Of a stretch of 64,000 nucleotides of DNA, positions 41,946-53,639 are shown piece after piece; position 1 is the stretch's first letter; each line of letters begins with the position of its first letter. The notes under the pieces are model-generated. The model was not told the DNA's origin. It searched no databases and worked only from the letters and a program-made list of their open reading frames with translations. The DNA comes from Undaria pinnatifida (lineage: Eukaryota > Sar > Phaeophyceae > Laminariales > Alariaceae): the NCBI GenBank assembly GCA_012845835.1, contig JABAKD010000027.1, positions 10,996,790 through 11,060,789 on the forward strand. Reading direction: 5' to 3'. Both the position numbers and the translations under genes were made by a program.

Positions 41946-44420
41946 ATGCCAGACAAGTCGAGCTTACTTGAGGCCGCGCTTTCTCCGGGATTTCTGTTTG
42001 CGATCCAAATCTGAAGGAACTTCGTGCAGTGGACCGCCGGTTTACACGCTCTCCTTGAGAGCAGAGTTTGAAGTGAGGAACATAAAACAGGTAAAGGAGG
42101 AAGGGGAGGGGGAGGGAGGGGGCGTAGTCTTGTTTTGCTGGCCTCAGTCATTCGGCCACTGACCACGCATCCCTTTCGAGACGGGGCACCGTATGAAGAT
42201 ATATGAAGGATACCCCGCAGTAATCCAGTGTACTGAAAATACCATGATTCCCTCTTCAGGCAGGCAGCGAAGACTAAGTTTCCCGACACCACGCTCTACT
42301 GTTTTGTTTGTCCAGCAACATGATGTACGGGGGGGAAGGGGCGTAGGATAGATTCTAATTATACATCAATTTGGCAGGCAGGAAGGTATGCGGCCATGCT
42401 AGTCCTATACTTCGAAGTATTAACCAAGTAGGGGTTACGAGGGCGCACAATTTCCAAAAAACAATTGTACATCACATCCTAACCGGATAGGGGGTACGAC
42501 GGGGTACTATATCCTGTGCACCATGTATTATTGAACACTACCCACTACATGCACCAGGCAGGGAATACAGCGTGATCTTAATTCCTACAAATATATTTTT
42601 TTAATCGTCCTGCCCGATAACATGTATCAGGTAGCCAATATAAAAACCAGAGCAGGAGATGTTCGGACAGCAGCCCCTGCATTCTCAAATGGTAGACGCG
42701 GCGTTCCGGAGGATGAGCCAACACGCAGGTTTCTGCTTTGCTGCTTGGGGGTAAAATAGGAACAAAGCACACGAGGAGCACTCCTGAGAGCATGAGCGCG
42801 AGGAATCGGGCACAGTTCTGGTGTGTTCGTGTACAAACCCTAGTTTTCATCGGAACGTCGTCTGTATTGTGGCACTATGCGGTGCGATACCACAGCGACT
42901 ATCGCTTCGCGGCAGCAGTACGTTCGCATGTGTCGATTGAGTCTGCTCAATATTTCGAATTATGCCACGACGCCTCACAATATCCAATTCAAACTTCAAT
43001 CTGCGCGCACACGACTCAAAAGGCTGATCGTGGCGAGCTACACACTGTGCGTAGCTACTCAGGGGCCCCGATGGACTATGTATTGTATTCAGGATCTAAT
43101 CTAGTCTGTATCACCTCATTACCTATCTGGGGAATATGTCCCACAGTAGTCTACCAATGGTAGGAAAATATTTTTCCATGTAGTTTCTACCTCAAAACGA
43201 AAGTGCGGGCGTGGGTGCGGACGTGGGTTGGTTGGGGATTTGGTAGCAAGAGTCAAAACACGAAACAAGACACATACACGGATACCCACCCACCTCAGAA
43301 TACAATCAAATGACCGCGTCCAAAGCTATACCCTGCAGCGCCACTGGTTCGAGTTGAGGCATAATTCTGCCCCGACCCCCAGCACCTTTGAAGGCAGCCA
43401 CCGCCCACCCCGCTGGTTCAACCTTCCGTCTGGCTAGAGCTAACGTTTTCTCCTCCAGTTCTCTTGCTTTCATACACCCGCCCTCCACTTGGAAGGAGAT
43501 GGGAATGTATCCACTGTTTGATGATCGGCGACGGGTAGGAAGGATGAACAACCTTAGGTCAACACCGTCAAATATATCGGTTTAGTGGTAAACGTCCCTG
43601 TAATGGCCCACACTCGTTCAAAAGAATGCCAATAAGGGCCACTCTCGAGAACAACGTTTTGTTGTTATTACTGCATTGACAGCAAAGTGGTTCAAGATAA
43701 ACGGTGGAAATTTTTCTCCCTCACAAATGCCGCTTGCCATATCTTGTCAAACAAGGTGTCACACTGATCCACATGTCCTGCGGAAGAGGGTGACATGGCC
43801 GGGGGGGGGTTACAACAACATCGGGCTGGCTCTACAGTTAACCTTTAGCTCGTATCGACCAATGATAGGCCTTCAATGTTTTCAAAAGCATTCAGCCTTT
43901 TTCCAACGAAGGGCGAAAAGACGAATTGCGCCGCATTTTGCACCAACCGGTTGGAGGCACTCCAAGACATGTCTGTAGATGTTTTGGCGCAAAAATAAAA
44001 GTAAATGTTTTGGCACAAAATTCAAAGATCCGACCTGCGCGTGTGTTCAATATAATGCAGAATATACCTACAAAACTAGATATTACAATAAAACCAAGAG
44101 TTAAAGGAAAAAACGCAAGATAGTCATTTTTGCGCACAAACGTCCAATTGCCAACGCGCGCGGCGTTTTTGAGAGACGTATATTGACGTTTTGCACACGT
44201 GTTCTACATGCCCATCCCGGGGCCGGACTTTTCGGGGCGGGGGGCTGTATTTTTTCTGTCGAAAATGTTCGGTCCAAGGTGGCCCAAACATTTCAAAAAT
44301 CTAAACCGACGACAACTCAGGAAAAAGAACAGATATAAAAACGAAGACAGGTCAGGTATTTGCAACGACACATGGAAGACGTGCAATTTCTTTAATCAAT
44401 ATATATAGTATACAAATAAA
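41946..44420. other. largely unassigned sequence
   Basis: No repeat family recognised. A plus-strand frame of 141 codons (42738-43163) has no recognisable product. Smaller frames occur throughout on both strands. A purine-rich stretch (GGAGGAAGGGGAGGGGGAGG near 42096) is noted. Confidence 0.4.
42738..43163 (+). CDS. hypothetical open frame, 141 codons
   Basis: Open frame ending in TAG after VVYQW. It has no domain, repeat or signal sequence that I recognise, and composition is ordinary. There is no partner frame, no visible splice context, and the surrounding sequence is unassigned. Listed only as one of the longest frames between 41 and 46 kb. Chance occurrence is quite possible. Confidence 0.12.
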   Translation: MLLGGKIGTKHTRSTPESMSARNRAQFWCVRVQTLVFIGTSSVLWHYAVRYHSDYRFAAAVRSHVSIESAQYFELCHDASQYPIQTSICAHTTQKADRGELHTVRSYSGAPMDYVLYSGSNLVCITSLPIWGICPTVVYQW

Positions 44421-45120
44421 GAAATCCGCCACATAAATAAACACTTCACGCACAGGATATCACTTCATTATCTTTCCAGAGCCATCCATGCCGCTGTGTC
44501 CCCCCCCCCCCCCACGCCTCGAACGCCCCCTTCTTCCCCATCACCCGCACCATCGCCTAGACCTAGCACCACACGTATAACAAACTCCTCACCTAAAGCC
44601 CTTCCTCCCCCCCCCCCCCCCCCCCCTAACGCCCCCTCTTTTCCGACCACCTGCACGATCGCCTAGACCTAGCACCACGCGTATAACAAGCTGCTACATA
44701 TCTTTGATCTCACAGCCGAAGTGTATTTGAATATTATTTGTGACCTAAACCTCGTACAAAATCTCCCCCCCCCCCCCCCCTCTCCCTCTTGCTCTCCCTT
44801 ACTCAAACGCCCCACCAAATATCGAAATCCGCCACATTAATAAACACTTCACGCACAGGATATCACCTCATTATCTTTCGAGAGCCATCCATGCCGCTGT
44901 GTTCCCCCCCCCCCCCCCGCCTCGAACGCCCCCTTCTTCCCCATCACCCGCACCATCGCCTAGACCTAGCACCACACGTATAACAAACCCCTCACCTAAA
45001 GCCCCCCCCCACCCCCCTCCCCCCCCCCCCCCGCCCCCCACCCGCCCCCCCCCCCCCCACCTCCCCCCCAACCCATCCCAACCCCAACCCCTCGAACACT
45101 CCACCCTCTTATTACTCACT
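44421..45120. repeat. C-rich repeat, 403-bp direct duplication
   Basis: The block GAAATCCGCCACATWAATAA, then ACACTTCACGCACAGGATAT, AGAGCCATCCATGCCGCTGT, a poly(C) tract, CGAACGCCCCCTTCTTCCCC and CATCGCCTAGACCTAGCACC starts at 44421 and again at 44824, nearly unchanged. A plus-oriented R1 tail (GATCTCACAGCCGAAGTGTA near 44706) lies between. C runs of 14 to 25 occur at about 44499, 44608, 44766, 44904 and 45014-45060. It is the same family as 28.5-29.2 kb. Open frames here encode only P/G/V-rich low-complexity peptides. Confidence 0.85.
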
Positions 45121-45464
45121 GATTGTACGACTTACCCCAGGATATACATGATAAGCTGATGTATTATTTCCAAAACCGTCACATTTATCCCCTCAAAATA
45201 ATGTATAGTTTCCAGGCCCATATTGAGCTGCCCCCCCCGCCCCCCCCCCCCCCCCGCCCCCCCCCCCCCCCCCGCCCCCAATAATATACTGGTGCCAAAA
45301 CCGTCAGATTTATCCCCTCGAAAGGATTTACAGCTTACATGCACAAATTTCCCCCTTCCCCCCCCCCCCCCCCCCCTCCTCCAGACCCGCTCGCTTTTGA
45401 TCAAAACCAGGCCCCCACGTCCTTCAAAACTCCGCCCCACCCCCCTCACCGGTTATTTGACTCA
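45121..45464 (+). mobile_element. R1 distal fragments with long C runs
   Basis: R1 beginnings occur at about 45133 (GGATATACATGATAAGCTGA, ATTTCCAAAACCGTCACATT) and about 45295 (CCAAAACCGTCAGATTTATC), interrupted by C/G-rich runs at about 45228-45280 and 45358-45378. A CACCGGTTATTTGACTCACA block (about 45447) introduces the next, complete copy. Confidence 0.55.
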
Positions 45465-45745
45465 CAAGATTCACTTGATAAAAGGATACATTTCCCTTTA
45501 CAGCTGTCAGATTTTGTCCCCCTCAGAAACGGGTTTTATAGTTTCCGCGCACAGACTGACCAAAATCATCCTGTTGACCCTGATAGCTACACTGTAGTTG
45601 TAAGGGGAGTCGCCGACCTATATCCTTAATGAGGACACACAACTCGTAATGCGCGCGATCGGAGTATCACACACAGCTTGCAAAGATGAGTTTCGACGAA
45701 ATCTTCGATCTCACAGCTGGAGTGTATTTTCATTTTTTATAATAT
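45465..45745 (+). mobile_element. R1, complete copy
   Basis: The best-preserved plus-oriented unit. TTCACTTGATAAAAGGATAC near 45471, TACAGCTGTCAGATTTTGTC near 45498, AACGGGTTTTATAGTTTCCG near 45528, CCTGTTGACCCTGATAGCTA near 45569, GTCGCCGACCTATATCCTTA near 45609, GAGGACACACAACTCGTAAT near 45631, CACAGCTTGCAAAGATGAGT near 45672 and GATCTCACAGCTGGAGTGTA near 45708, then TTTTCATTTTTTAT. Confidence 0.78.
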
Positions 45746-48429
45746 ATATCGGTTATATAAACGAATGTACGTCGGGCAGGTACACAGTTGCCCTCGGGTC
45801 ATTGCGGGATAATGATACCCATAGGATAGTTAGTGGATAGTTCTTTAAAAAGGAGTATTGCGGGAAACTGGATTTAAGAATGCTCGAGTTGCGGTGCAGG
45901 AAGGTACTGTGGATTATGGCTCGACTGTAGACGAGATGCGGTGGTAGTACGTGCCCACCTCATGGTCAATCGTTCACTCTCGCCATCTCTCCACAACCTC
46001 CCTCCCTCTTTCCCTTCCGTCTTCATCTGGATACTTAACAATATAGATATAACACAGCAGCTTCTTCTTTCTGGGACATACTGCAAAGAAAGGGCAGTTT
46101 TTTTTTTGGACATCCTCACTATGCTCCGGGCGGTTTTGTTGCCGCTCCGTCTTCTGTTAAACTCTGTCGTTTGAAAAAAATCACGATCTTAATCGAGCAA
46201 AACGGCGTGGGCATTAGCCGGGGATTAAATTCCCGTCATTAATCTTGAACCAACCTGTACGTCCTCATCCATTAAGCCATCTGGCGCCTGAATTTGCACC
46301 AGCACTCAGAACTGTCAACATGCTATAGTAGGCGACCATTATCGTATTTGTGGAAATATAATTATGGATGTTGGGACAGCATTGCTGAGGAACAGACTAT
46401 ATTGAAGGTGGATGGAAAACCCCGGCAAGAAAACGGATCAGTTAAAGTCAATTCACTGGGGGCTTAGTAAAGCATACATGTTCGCGGTCATATATCGGAA
46501 GTTTTTGAATGTGTTCCATGCAGTCTTTTCAAAAGTTTGTTTTCCTTGTTTTGGCGTGCCTTTCATACGTATTTCGTGGAAAATATCTGATCAGGAATAT
46601 GAATCTTAGTCGAATTCGCATACAGCAGAAATGTTTTTTTACGCCAATCAAATGTGGTGGAACATGTACAGCGAGCAATATATTAAGTCGTAGGCCCGAA
46701 GGTACCAAGCGCCCAACGTTGGACGACCCGCTATATCAGGCCGAAAACAAAGGGGGATACCAAGGTTACGGTCCCATCGCGAGCAACTATGTTTTTCATC
46801 GCATGAGGTTCATCGTGCTAGAATGTCCATGTCCACCATAAGTTTTTCATGACACCCTCTGGAAACGCATTTCGTTGCCGTAAAACAGTTTTACTGTAAT
46901 ACGTTCGGATTAACTCACAAAAAGTTCCATAAATACTCCATTCAACAGATTCCAAACTTCACCGGTAAGTACAGGGATGACATTCGGGTATACCGCGGTT
47001 ACTCACCCCATTGGCCTGCATCGAGGGAGGAGCGACAACGGCCATTCCAGTAGAATACAATCCCCGACCTCTCCATCCTTGATCTCTCCGCCCACACCAA
47101 GTCCTTCTCCGCCGTCCTCCTTCCCTGATTCATCTCCCTCTCCTTAGTCATCTTCCTTTCCTGCTACTGCTCACCCCCCCCGCTCCTATCCAGCCGCTGC
47201 CGCGTCATCTCTTATACCTCGAGCAAGTCAAACTTTCCTCGTCCAGTACTTCTTCCGTGTTGTATCCCCCCGACCCCTCGTTCTCCTGTTTTGCCACCGC
47301 GAAGCAACAGAATATACGATGACTTCCCGGCTGTGCGGGCACCACCAAAGCTGCCGCAACATGAAAATGGGAAGCTACGCCCATCGATATCGTCGCCGCC
47401 ATCACTGCAAGCGGCACCATCCCCTTTTCGTCCGTCATAGTAGGAGTCATTGCGGCTACCTCTGCGGCGTAGGCTCCGTCGTCATCGTGCCAACGCGATC
47501 AACATGGCCAAAAAATAAGAACAGATCACTCAAGTGTACCGCGCACGAGGAATCTTTTGTGATCGTGTGACATGAATACCATGCTCTATTTTTCGAATGA
47601 GCAAGATTCGACCGTCCACGCAAGGAAAGAACGCCCCAATGTCCCTACGCGGTTCCATCATTGCTCCAGTTCTCGACTGAACATCTAGAAAGAAGGGTAC
47701 TACTGTACGTATACTCAGCATTTACGACATCACCTTCGCGCCCTCTTCGTGGTTCGAGCCGTTTTAAGCATTAGGCGGCCCTCCCTGTGTTGCTGCGGTG
47801 GCACCAGAATGACCCCGATACATTGTGGGAATAATGCGAAGCAGCATGCCGCCTAGGCGTTAAAGGTATATTGGTTGAGGATGCCGCCCTCGACGTCAAT
47901 GAATCATCGGGCAAATTCCAACCAGGTCGTCTCCCGGTACTGCAACAAGATCGCACCTTCTCGTCGTTGGCCCCGTGAATCCGTCGGGGGCGTCCCACCG
48001 TTATCCGCTCCCCATCGTCCATTTAATCGAAGTCTTACGACGTACGCCAGATGTTCATCAATGCACTCTGTTCCCCTGAAATATCGTGCTCGGTGAACAA
48101 AACACAGTGTGATCAACAGTACAATTAGGCGGGGCCGCACATCATAGTGGCGGCCACACGGTGACACAATTTGACTGGATGGGACGGGGAGAGGTCGCAA
48201 ATCCCCTACTCGAGCAGGTGGTGTGCACATCACTCAGCTGCAAGTAGTTTGTTTGTATTTTGGAGGTCCGGTACTGCTGTAGGTACTGCGAACATGAACG
48301 CACATCCACGACTTACAAGCTCCGACAAAATACTGAGCCGCAACAATATGGCCACAAGCACGAAACGTTGCTAGTAGTTGCGAGAGGTTTCTAGCCGACG
48401 TACAGATGACATATGTATATATGAGCCAG
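45746..48429. other. unassigned sequence
   Basis: No recognised gene or repeat. Frames reach 110 codons (46509-46841, plus; 47904-48233, minus) without identifiable product. A weak tRNA-like stretch on the minus strand at about 46195-46280 was considered and rejected. Confidence 0.4.
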
Positions 48430-48740
48430 GGCTTGTCATTGGACGATTTGTCGGGTCTGGTTCGGGTCGGGCCGAGTCTTTTGATTATGTGATTGGCCGC
48501 ACCGGGCCGAGGCCAAGAATTTTGAATAATTGGTTGGCCGAGCCGAGCCGGGCCATGATCATTTCAAACAGGATAGGTCGGGCCGGGAAGAAGCCCAGCA
48601 TCCAATGAACTTGATGGTCCGGGTCAGACCGCGGCCAATCGTCTCAAAACTGGATGGGCCGGGCTGGGCTGCGGCCCGTAAGATGTGGGCGCCAGCATGG
48701 GCCGCTCTCTCCAGCCCATGACGGGCCCACGTGCTTCCAC
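48430..48740. repeat. GGGCCGG minisatellite, cluster 1
   Basis: About five to six diverged units of roughly 50 bases have GGTCGGGCCGR or GATGGGCCGGGC cores, followed by a RCCRNGGCCAA block and an AT-rich half-unit such as TTTTGAATAATTGG or ATCATTTCAAACAGGA. The alternation of a GC-rich half and an AT-rich half is regular. Confidence 0.65.
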
Positions 48741-49735
48741 GAGTCGGCCTGGGCGGCGGTCCGGGAAATGCGCCGTTCTACTGCTACTATTGATGGTAGT
48801 ATACGGCATCCACACTGAGGCGGCCAACGTGTTTTCACGTGCTGGTCAGGGCCGCCGCCTACGATATGTACAAAGTGGGACACAACCAGACGTAACCAAC
48901 CGACATGCAGCCCGAGCGCCGCCTTCCCTTGGAGTAAACATTATTTATGCGGTACTACCTCATGGACAACCTTGGCGATAGTTACAACAGTGCATCTATA
49001 CGAGCGACGTTGCATGCTGACTCTTCGCCTGTTCTGATTTGCTGCTAGCGGCAACAACCAACGCACACCGCTGTGCTTGGGGACTTGCGCAAACGTCCGG
49101 TCAAAACCTTGGTGATGTTGTGGGTAAGCATTGATATATTCTTGGCATCTCCGTGAACCAGGCAGCACTTTGTTTAGCTTTTGCCATGGCTTGTTACCGA
49201 CCGAACCGCCGGTGAAACCTTCACAGCAGGGGGAACCTTCCGACCGAGCGTTGCAGCGACGGTCACCTTGGGTGTGTCGTGGTAGAACCGGGAGCGTGCG
49301 AGGATTGCTGCTGTAGCATGGGAAGCCCAGCGTGAAGGCCGCTGGCGTAAAATTTGATCTCTTGGGGTGACAGATAGATTGCAAGGAGGTAAGGTATCGC
49401 AATAAACAGTGTTTTGCAACAGCTGTTAGTTGTTGTTCGAGCAGCAGCTAGTAGGTGATTGCTGTTGCTGTTGTTTTTATGTTGTTTTCTTGCTGCTGTT
49501 TCTGCTGCTGACTGCGAGCGCCACAGCAGCAGGAGGAGGGGATGGTACACCATTCGCGACAAAAGCCATCGGAAAGGCCGTTTAGTGGAGCACCGTGTGA
49601 GTACGAGCAGTTTGTACCCATCATGGGCCGGATGCAGCTGGCTCACGGAATCCGGAAAAGGGCAATATATCGAACGATAACAAAAATGTAAGAAAACAAC
49701 AGGTCAGCATGGAGCTTTTAGTACGTAAAAACACA
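48741..49735. other. unassigned sequence between two minisatellite clusters
   Basis: Contains a CAG/CTG-type imperfect microsatellite (GCTGTTGCTGTTGTTTTTAT near 49460) and frames of up to 153 codons (48941-49402, minus) of unknown product. No family recognised. Confidence 0.4.
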
Positions 49736-50110
49736 TGGACCGGCCGGCCCCACCAGATCCACGGGCCGGCCCAAAATAATGGTGGGCCGGCCAAGAAAGA
49801 GCCCGGGTCTCCTCGGTCTCGTCACCAAGGCTGCGGGGCGGGCCTGGCTGGGCTGAGGCAATAAGGGAATTGATGTGTCGGACCCGGCTCGGCCGTGAAA
49901 TGTATAAAATGTGATGGGCGGGGAAGGGAGGGGGTCTGCCCTCTATACATTTGGCGGGCCGCGTCGCGGCACATCATATGAGAATTCGATGGGCCGGACC
50001 CGGCCGTGGCCGATGAAATTAGACTTTGATGAGCCGGGCCGAGACGAGATCCACCATACCAGGTATGTCAAATTGATGGGCCGGACCGGTCCGCGGTTGA
50101 TGGGAAATCG
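49736..50110. repeat. GGGCCGG minisatellite, cluster 2
   Basis: The same motif family as 48430-48740: GACCGGCCGGCCCC near 49739, ATGGTGGGCCGGCCAAG near 49780, GATGGGCCGGACCCGGCCG near 49990, GATGAGCCGGGCCGAGACG near 50028 and GATGGGCCGGACCGGTCCG near 50075, with AT-rich half-units between. The two clusters may be parts of one array split by insertion of about 1 kb, or separate seedings. Confidence 0.65.
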
Positions 50111-50574
50111 ACAGATATAATAATAACGATAATGCATGAGATTTATTATGTGTTTCGTGTTTACTAACAGCTCGGTACAGTCGCAGTGCCGCATTGGTGC
50201 GATGCCGGGCCAGATGACAATTACACATCACACGTGGGACCCCGCCCTGTCCTCGGACGATGCGGCACTCAATATAACGAGGTCGCTACCATCAATAGTA
50301 AGCGACTCAAACCACGATAAAATGGGATCCCAAACTAAAGAGTACCGCCCTAACCCATTTGCTCACCGCGGTCAGCCACGCCGAAACTGTTTGCTGCATC
50401 CCACGGCGTCCCACTGGGACAGCGGGGGATGCCGTATGAGTGTCGATGTATTTCGCACGAAACTTCTTATGGTGTCTCACGGAAAGGGCGGAATGCCCAT
50501 TGTTTCACTGTCAATCTCGGTAATTGTACTCGATGTTCGGTGAAATAGACAAGAAGATATGACGGCTATACGTT
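50111..50574. other. unassigned sequence
   Basis: A 135-codon plus-strand frame (50136-50543) of unknown product is present. No repeat recognised. Confidence 0.4.
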
Positions 50575-50860
50575 GCACGGCCTGTCACGATGTTCCGCGA
50601 AACTAACGGCGAAACGTTCATGACGTTTTTGCTCGCCGCCAAAATTTCACGACCTTTGCACGACGTTTCGCGACGTGCCGCGAACGTTTCACGGCGTGCT
50701 GTGACAGTTGTGCGAAAAAAATCTTGACATTCCGCGAACGTTTCACTAAGTGACGCAAACGTTTCACGACGTGTGCGAACGTTCCACGACGTGCCGCGAA
50801 CGTTTCATGACCTTTTACGACGTTTTGCGACTTGCCGTCAAACTTTCACCGCGTGTCTGC
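50575..50860. repeat. GCGAACGTTTCACGACGTG minisatellite
   Basis: About ten short diverged units (18-33 bases) have the core CGAACGTTTCACGACGTGCCG, for example near 50688, 50736, 50755, 50776 and 50798. The core contains the palindromic AACGTT and ACGT and is CpG-rich. Confidence 0.75.
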
Positions 50861-53639
50861 CTTATCCCTCGGTTGGCCGTACATCTCTCGCCACTAAAAA
50901 AATGGCAGCTTTGGAGTGGTTCTCGTTTCTGCCTATTTGTTCGAGAGGTTCAAGACATACATCTTAATGAACATCTACGTATGGTACACGTTTTTTGACA
51001 TTAAAAACAACTTCACACCACCCAGGAATGTCCGCATCGGGCACTTAGACCGGCCGTTCGTATGGTATTTTGTATGGGTTAGGGTTAGAGTTATGGTTTA
51101 ACGAACAGGAGAGAACTGAAAGCATCACTTAAAGCGCAACTTACTATCTAGCTTATGGTGTATATTGTAGTCAGCGATAATATCAATTGTCAAGAGCAGG
51201 CGTTTTCAAACACATTCTTCCAGGACATATGGTGAAGGTACATGAAAACCACCAAAAGCTTGTTTTCTAGTAGGTCGGCGTTACGTTGAGAAACATTATA
51301 TTCCATTTATTGTTTATATTTCGAATTGCGTTGTCACTATCGTTTTTAGGGCCATAAGAGAGATTCCTCCCCCTGGCCAGATACACCAAGCACAGCCTCC
51401 TGCAGTCTCCTACGTTTCTCGTCTACGTCTGTATCATCTCTCTCCCAAAATGATACCCGCTGGGTTCCCAACTATTTCGGCCTGCAGTCGTCTCGGGTAA
51501 CCAAGCATCCGAACAGTACCCTGCCATTGGACTCCCAAAACTCCGAGGTAGTCTGAGTCTGAGAATGCTGATGCCGTACGCTTGTAATAATATTCGTTTA
51601 CCCCGGCTGTACGTTAACCCAGTTGTTCGTCGTTCCCTAGACTTGCCACGACTAGCTTATGTGATAATCTCATGGCACATTTTACGAAAGGTACGTATAC
51701 GCCGTGTTCGCATTTGGCTTCCAGACCCTTCGCTCAGAATCACTGGATTTGATATGCTACCTCGGGCTGCAGGCGGTGTCGCTCCCCTGTTTCGCAACAA
51801 GAGCACGGTGCCCTTATCGCGATTACGACCTAAACTCGCTACCAGCTCCAAAATTGCTCCAAGAGCACGACCGTACCCCACCGCTCTTGCATGTTTTCTA
51901 TAACACACGAGGAGAGGGGAGCGTGGTCGGGAAGACCAGAGAAGCATGACACCAGTTCCACCATACGGGCGACAGTACCACCTTCATCCATAACGGACAA
52001 CCTCGAACCGCCAAGCTGGTTCCGTATCCGCACGCGTACGCTCTCCACCTGGGCCTGGTCGCCCTTGTGGCACTCTGAACGGGCGTCCTGTATGTGGGCC
52101 CGTTGCCGTGGATTGGTTCTGCCCTGTGTACTGTTCGTGAAAAACAAGCGCGATCCCGCTCCGCATGATGTAATCCACTGGGTGCACCACCCCTGAGTCG
52201 GCAGCAAACTTCACGTCCGAAGTTGCTATCATGCCATAACTAATAAATAAACCCATCCACCACACCTTAGTTTGCAGATCCCATTGGGGGTGGACATTTT
52301 CCCCCTAATCAAAAGCATAACAACACGACCGTCAAATGAAGCCGGGTGAAGCTACCGCCGTCTCTTGGGACCGTACACACGCATACCCTCACATCCACAC
52401 AACCCCCCCCCCCCCCTCCAACACATGCTACGGTAGGCATGCGCTATTGATTGTTTTTTTTCCAAAACTGCTCAAATGAGTAGCTCTGTGAACACAGTTG
52501 CTGTATGGAGGTCCTATCTTCTATGCGAAGAGATGAAGAGGTGGCATCGACCTTTGTGTTCTCAAGTTATGAGCCTCGGCCTTCGATATAAACATCGATC
52601 GGCACCGAGCGACATCTTATCGCAGTTTGTCGTATCTACCGGGACGTTTGAGAGGAAATCTTCACTAAGCCGACTACAGCATCAGCATCAGCATCGGCAT
52701 TTTTTCAACCAAAAGATTAGGCACTTCTTTCTACTTCCCACCTTTTTCATTAATGAGTTCCAGCAATTACTACGCGAATAGCACCCCCATCAACACTCGA
52801 GGACAGGCGCTGCTGGAAGCTCAACGCCCTCGGTCCATTGCAATATTGCAGCTAAATTATGACAGGCCAATCGTTTTGTCGGCACATTGCCTATTTGGTT
52901 GTGCAAAACGCGCTTCCCCGTCCTCGGTGAATCGCGGTTTGTCGGCGATTGAAAACTCCAATCGCACATTGTAGAATACCACTTATTAAACGCCGGAATC
53001 TTGTATCAGACTACTCAAGGCAGTTGTATGAGGTTGGATTCCGACACTATTTGCGAGGCAGATGGATACTTGGAATATAGGGAGAGCCATTCAGAGTGCG
53101 TGGGAACCAGCTCTCACACGAGGGTTATTCAACCCTCATGTGCGGTAAGAACGATAGACATACGGAGTAAGCCTGTAACCCGAGAAGACCTGATAGGCGG
53201 AGCAGAGCAATACAGATACTGTATTGTGCAAGAGTAGATGTAATACAGAGCTGTCTTTGAGTGAAAGTACATCGGAGAGGTATGCAGTTCATAATATTTC
53301 GTTCGATAGGTAGGTGGTGGCCTCAGAGAGCGTTTGAGCACAGCAGAGTAGTGCGTTGCTGGTGGTTGTGGCCCGGAATACGTCTGCTATTGTGCCTCTT
53401 GCGGTCTAGAAAATCGGCAGTCGTGCTTTTTTTCTGTTGGCGTACGTACGTAGGCACACATGCGGCAGCCGTCACGGCCCCCCTCTCATCAGTTCTCGTT
53501 TTCGACCACTTTTATCCGCACTTAACAATATTGACAATTGTTTTCTACATCTTCTCCTCTCTTGACCCGGGACACTGCCTTGCCCTTCCGAACCAACTAA
53601 ACACTGAAGGCCTCCCCTTCAATCTATCAGCTAGCGGTG
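50861..53639. other. unassigned sequence
   Basis: GGGTTAGGGTTAG at 51076-51088 and a C14-type run at about 52404-52417. Frames of up to 122 codons (51839-52207, minus) are of unknown product. CATCAGCATCAGCATCGGCA (52681-52700) is a short triplet repeat. No gene recognised. Confidence 0.4.

Noticed and set aside
44871-45597. Glycine- and proline-rich frames in the C-rich region
   Set aside because: They are translations of poly(C)/poly(G) tracts and are not conserved between the two copies of the repeat.
46195-46285. tRNA-like sequence on the minus strand (TGGCTTAATGG resembles an A box; CGGGA/CCCCG could be a T stem)
   Set aside because: The loop ATTTAAT is not a T loop, the acceptor ends do not pair and there is no B box.
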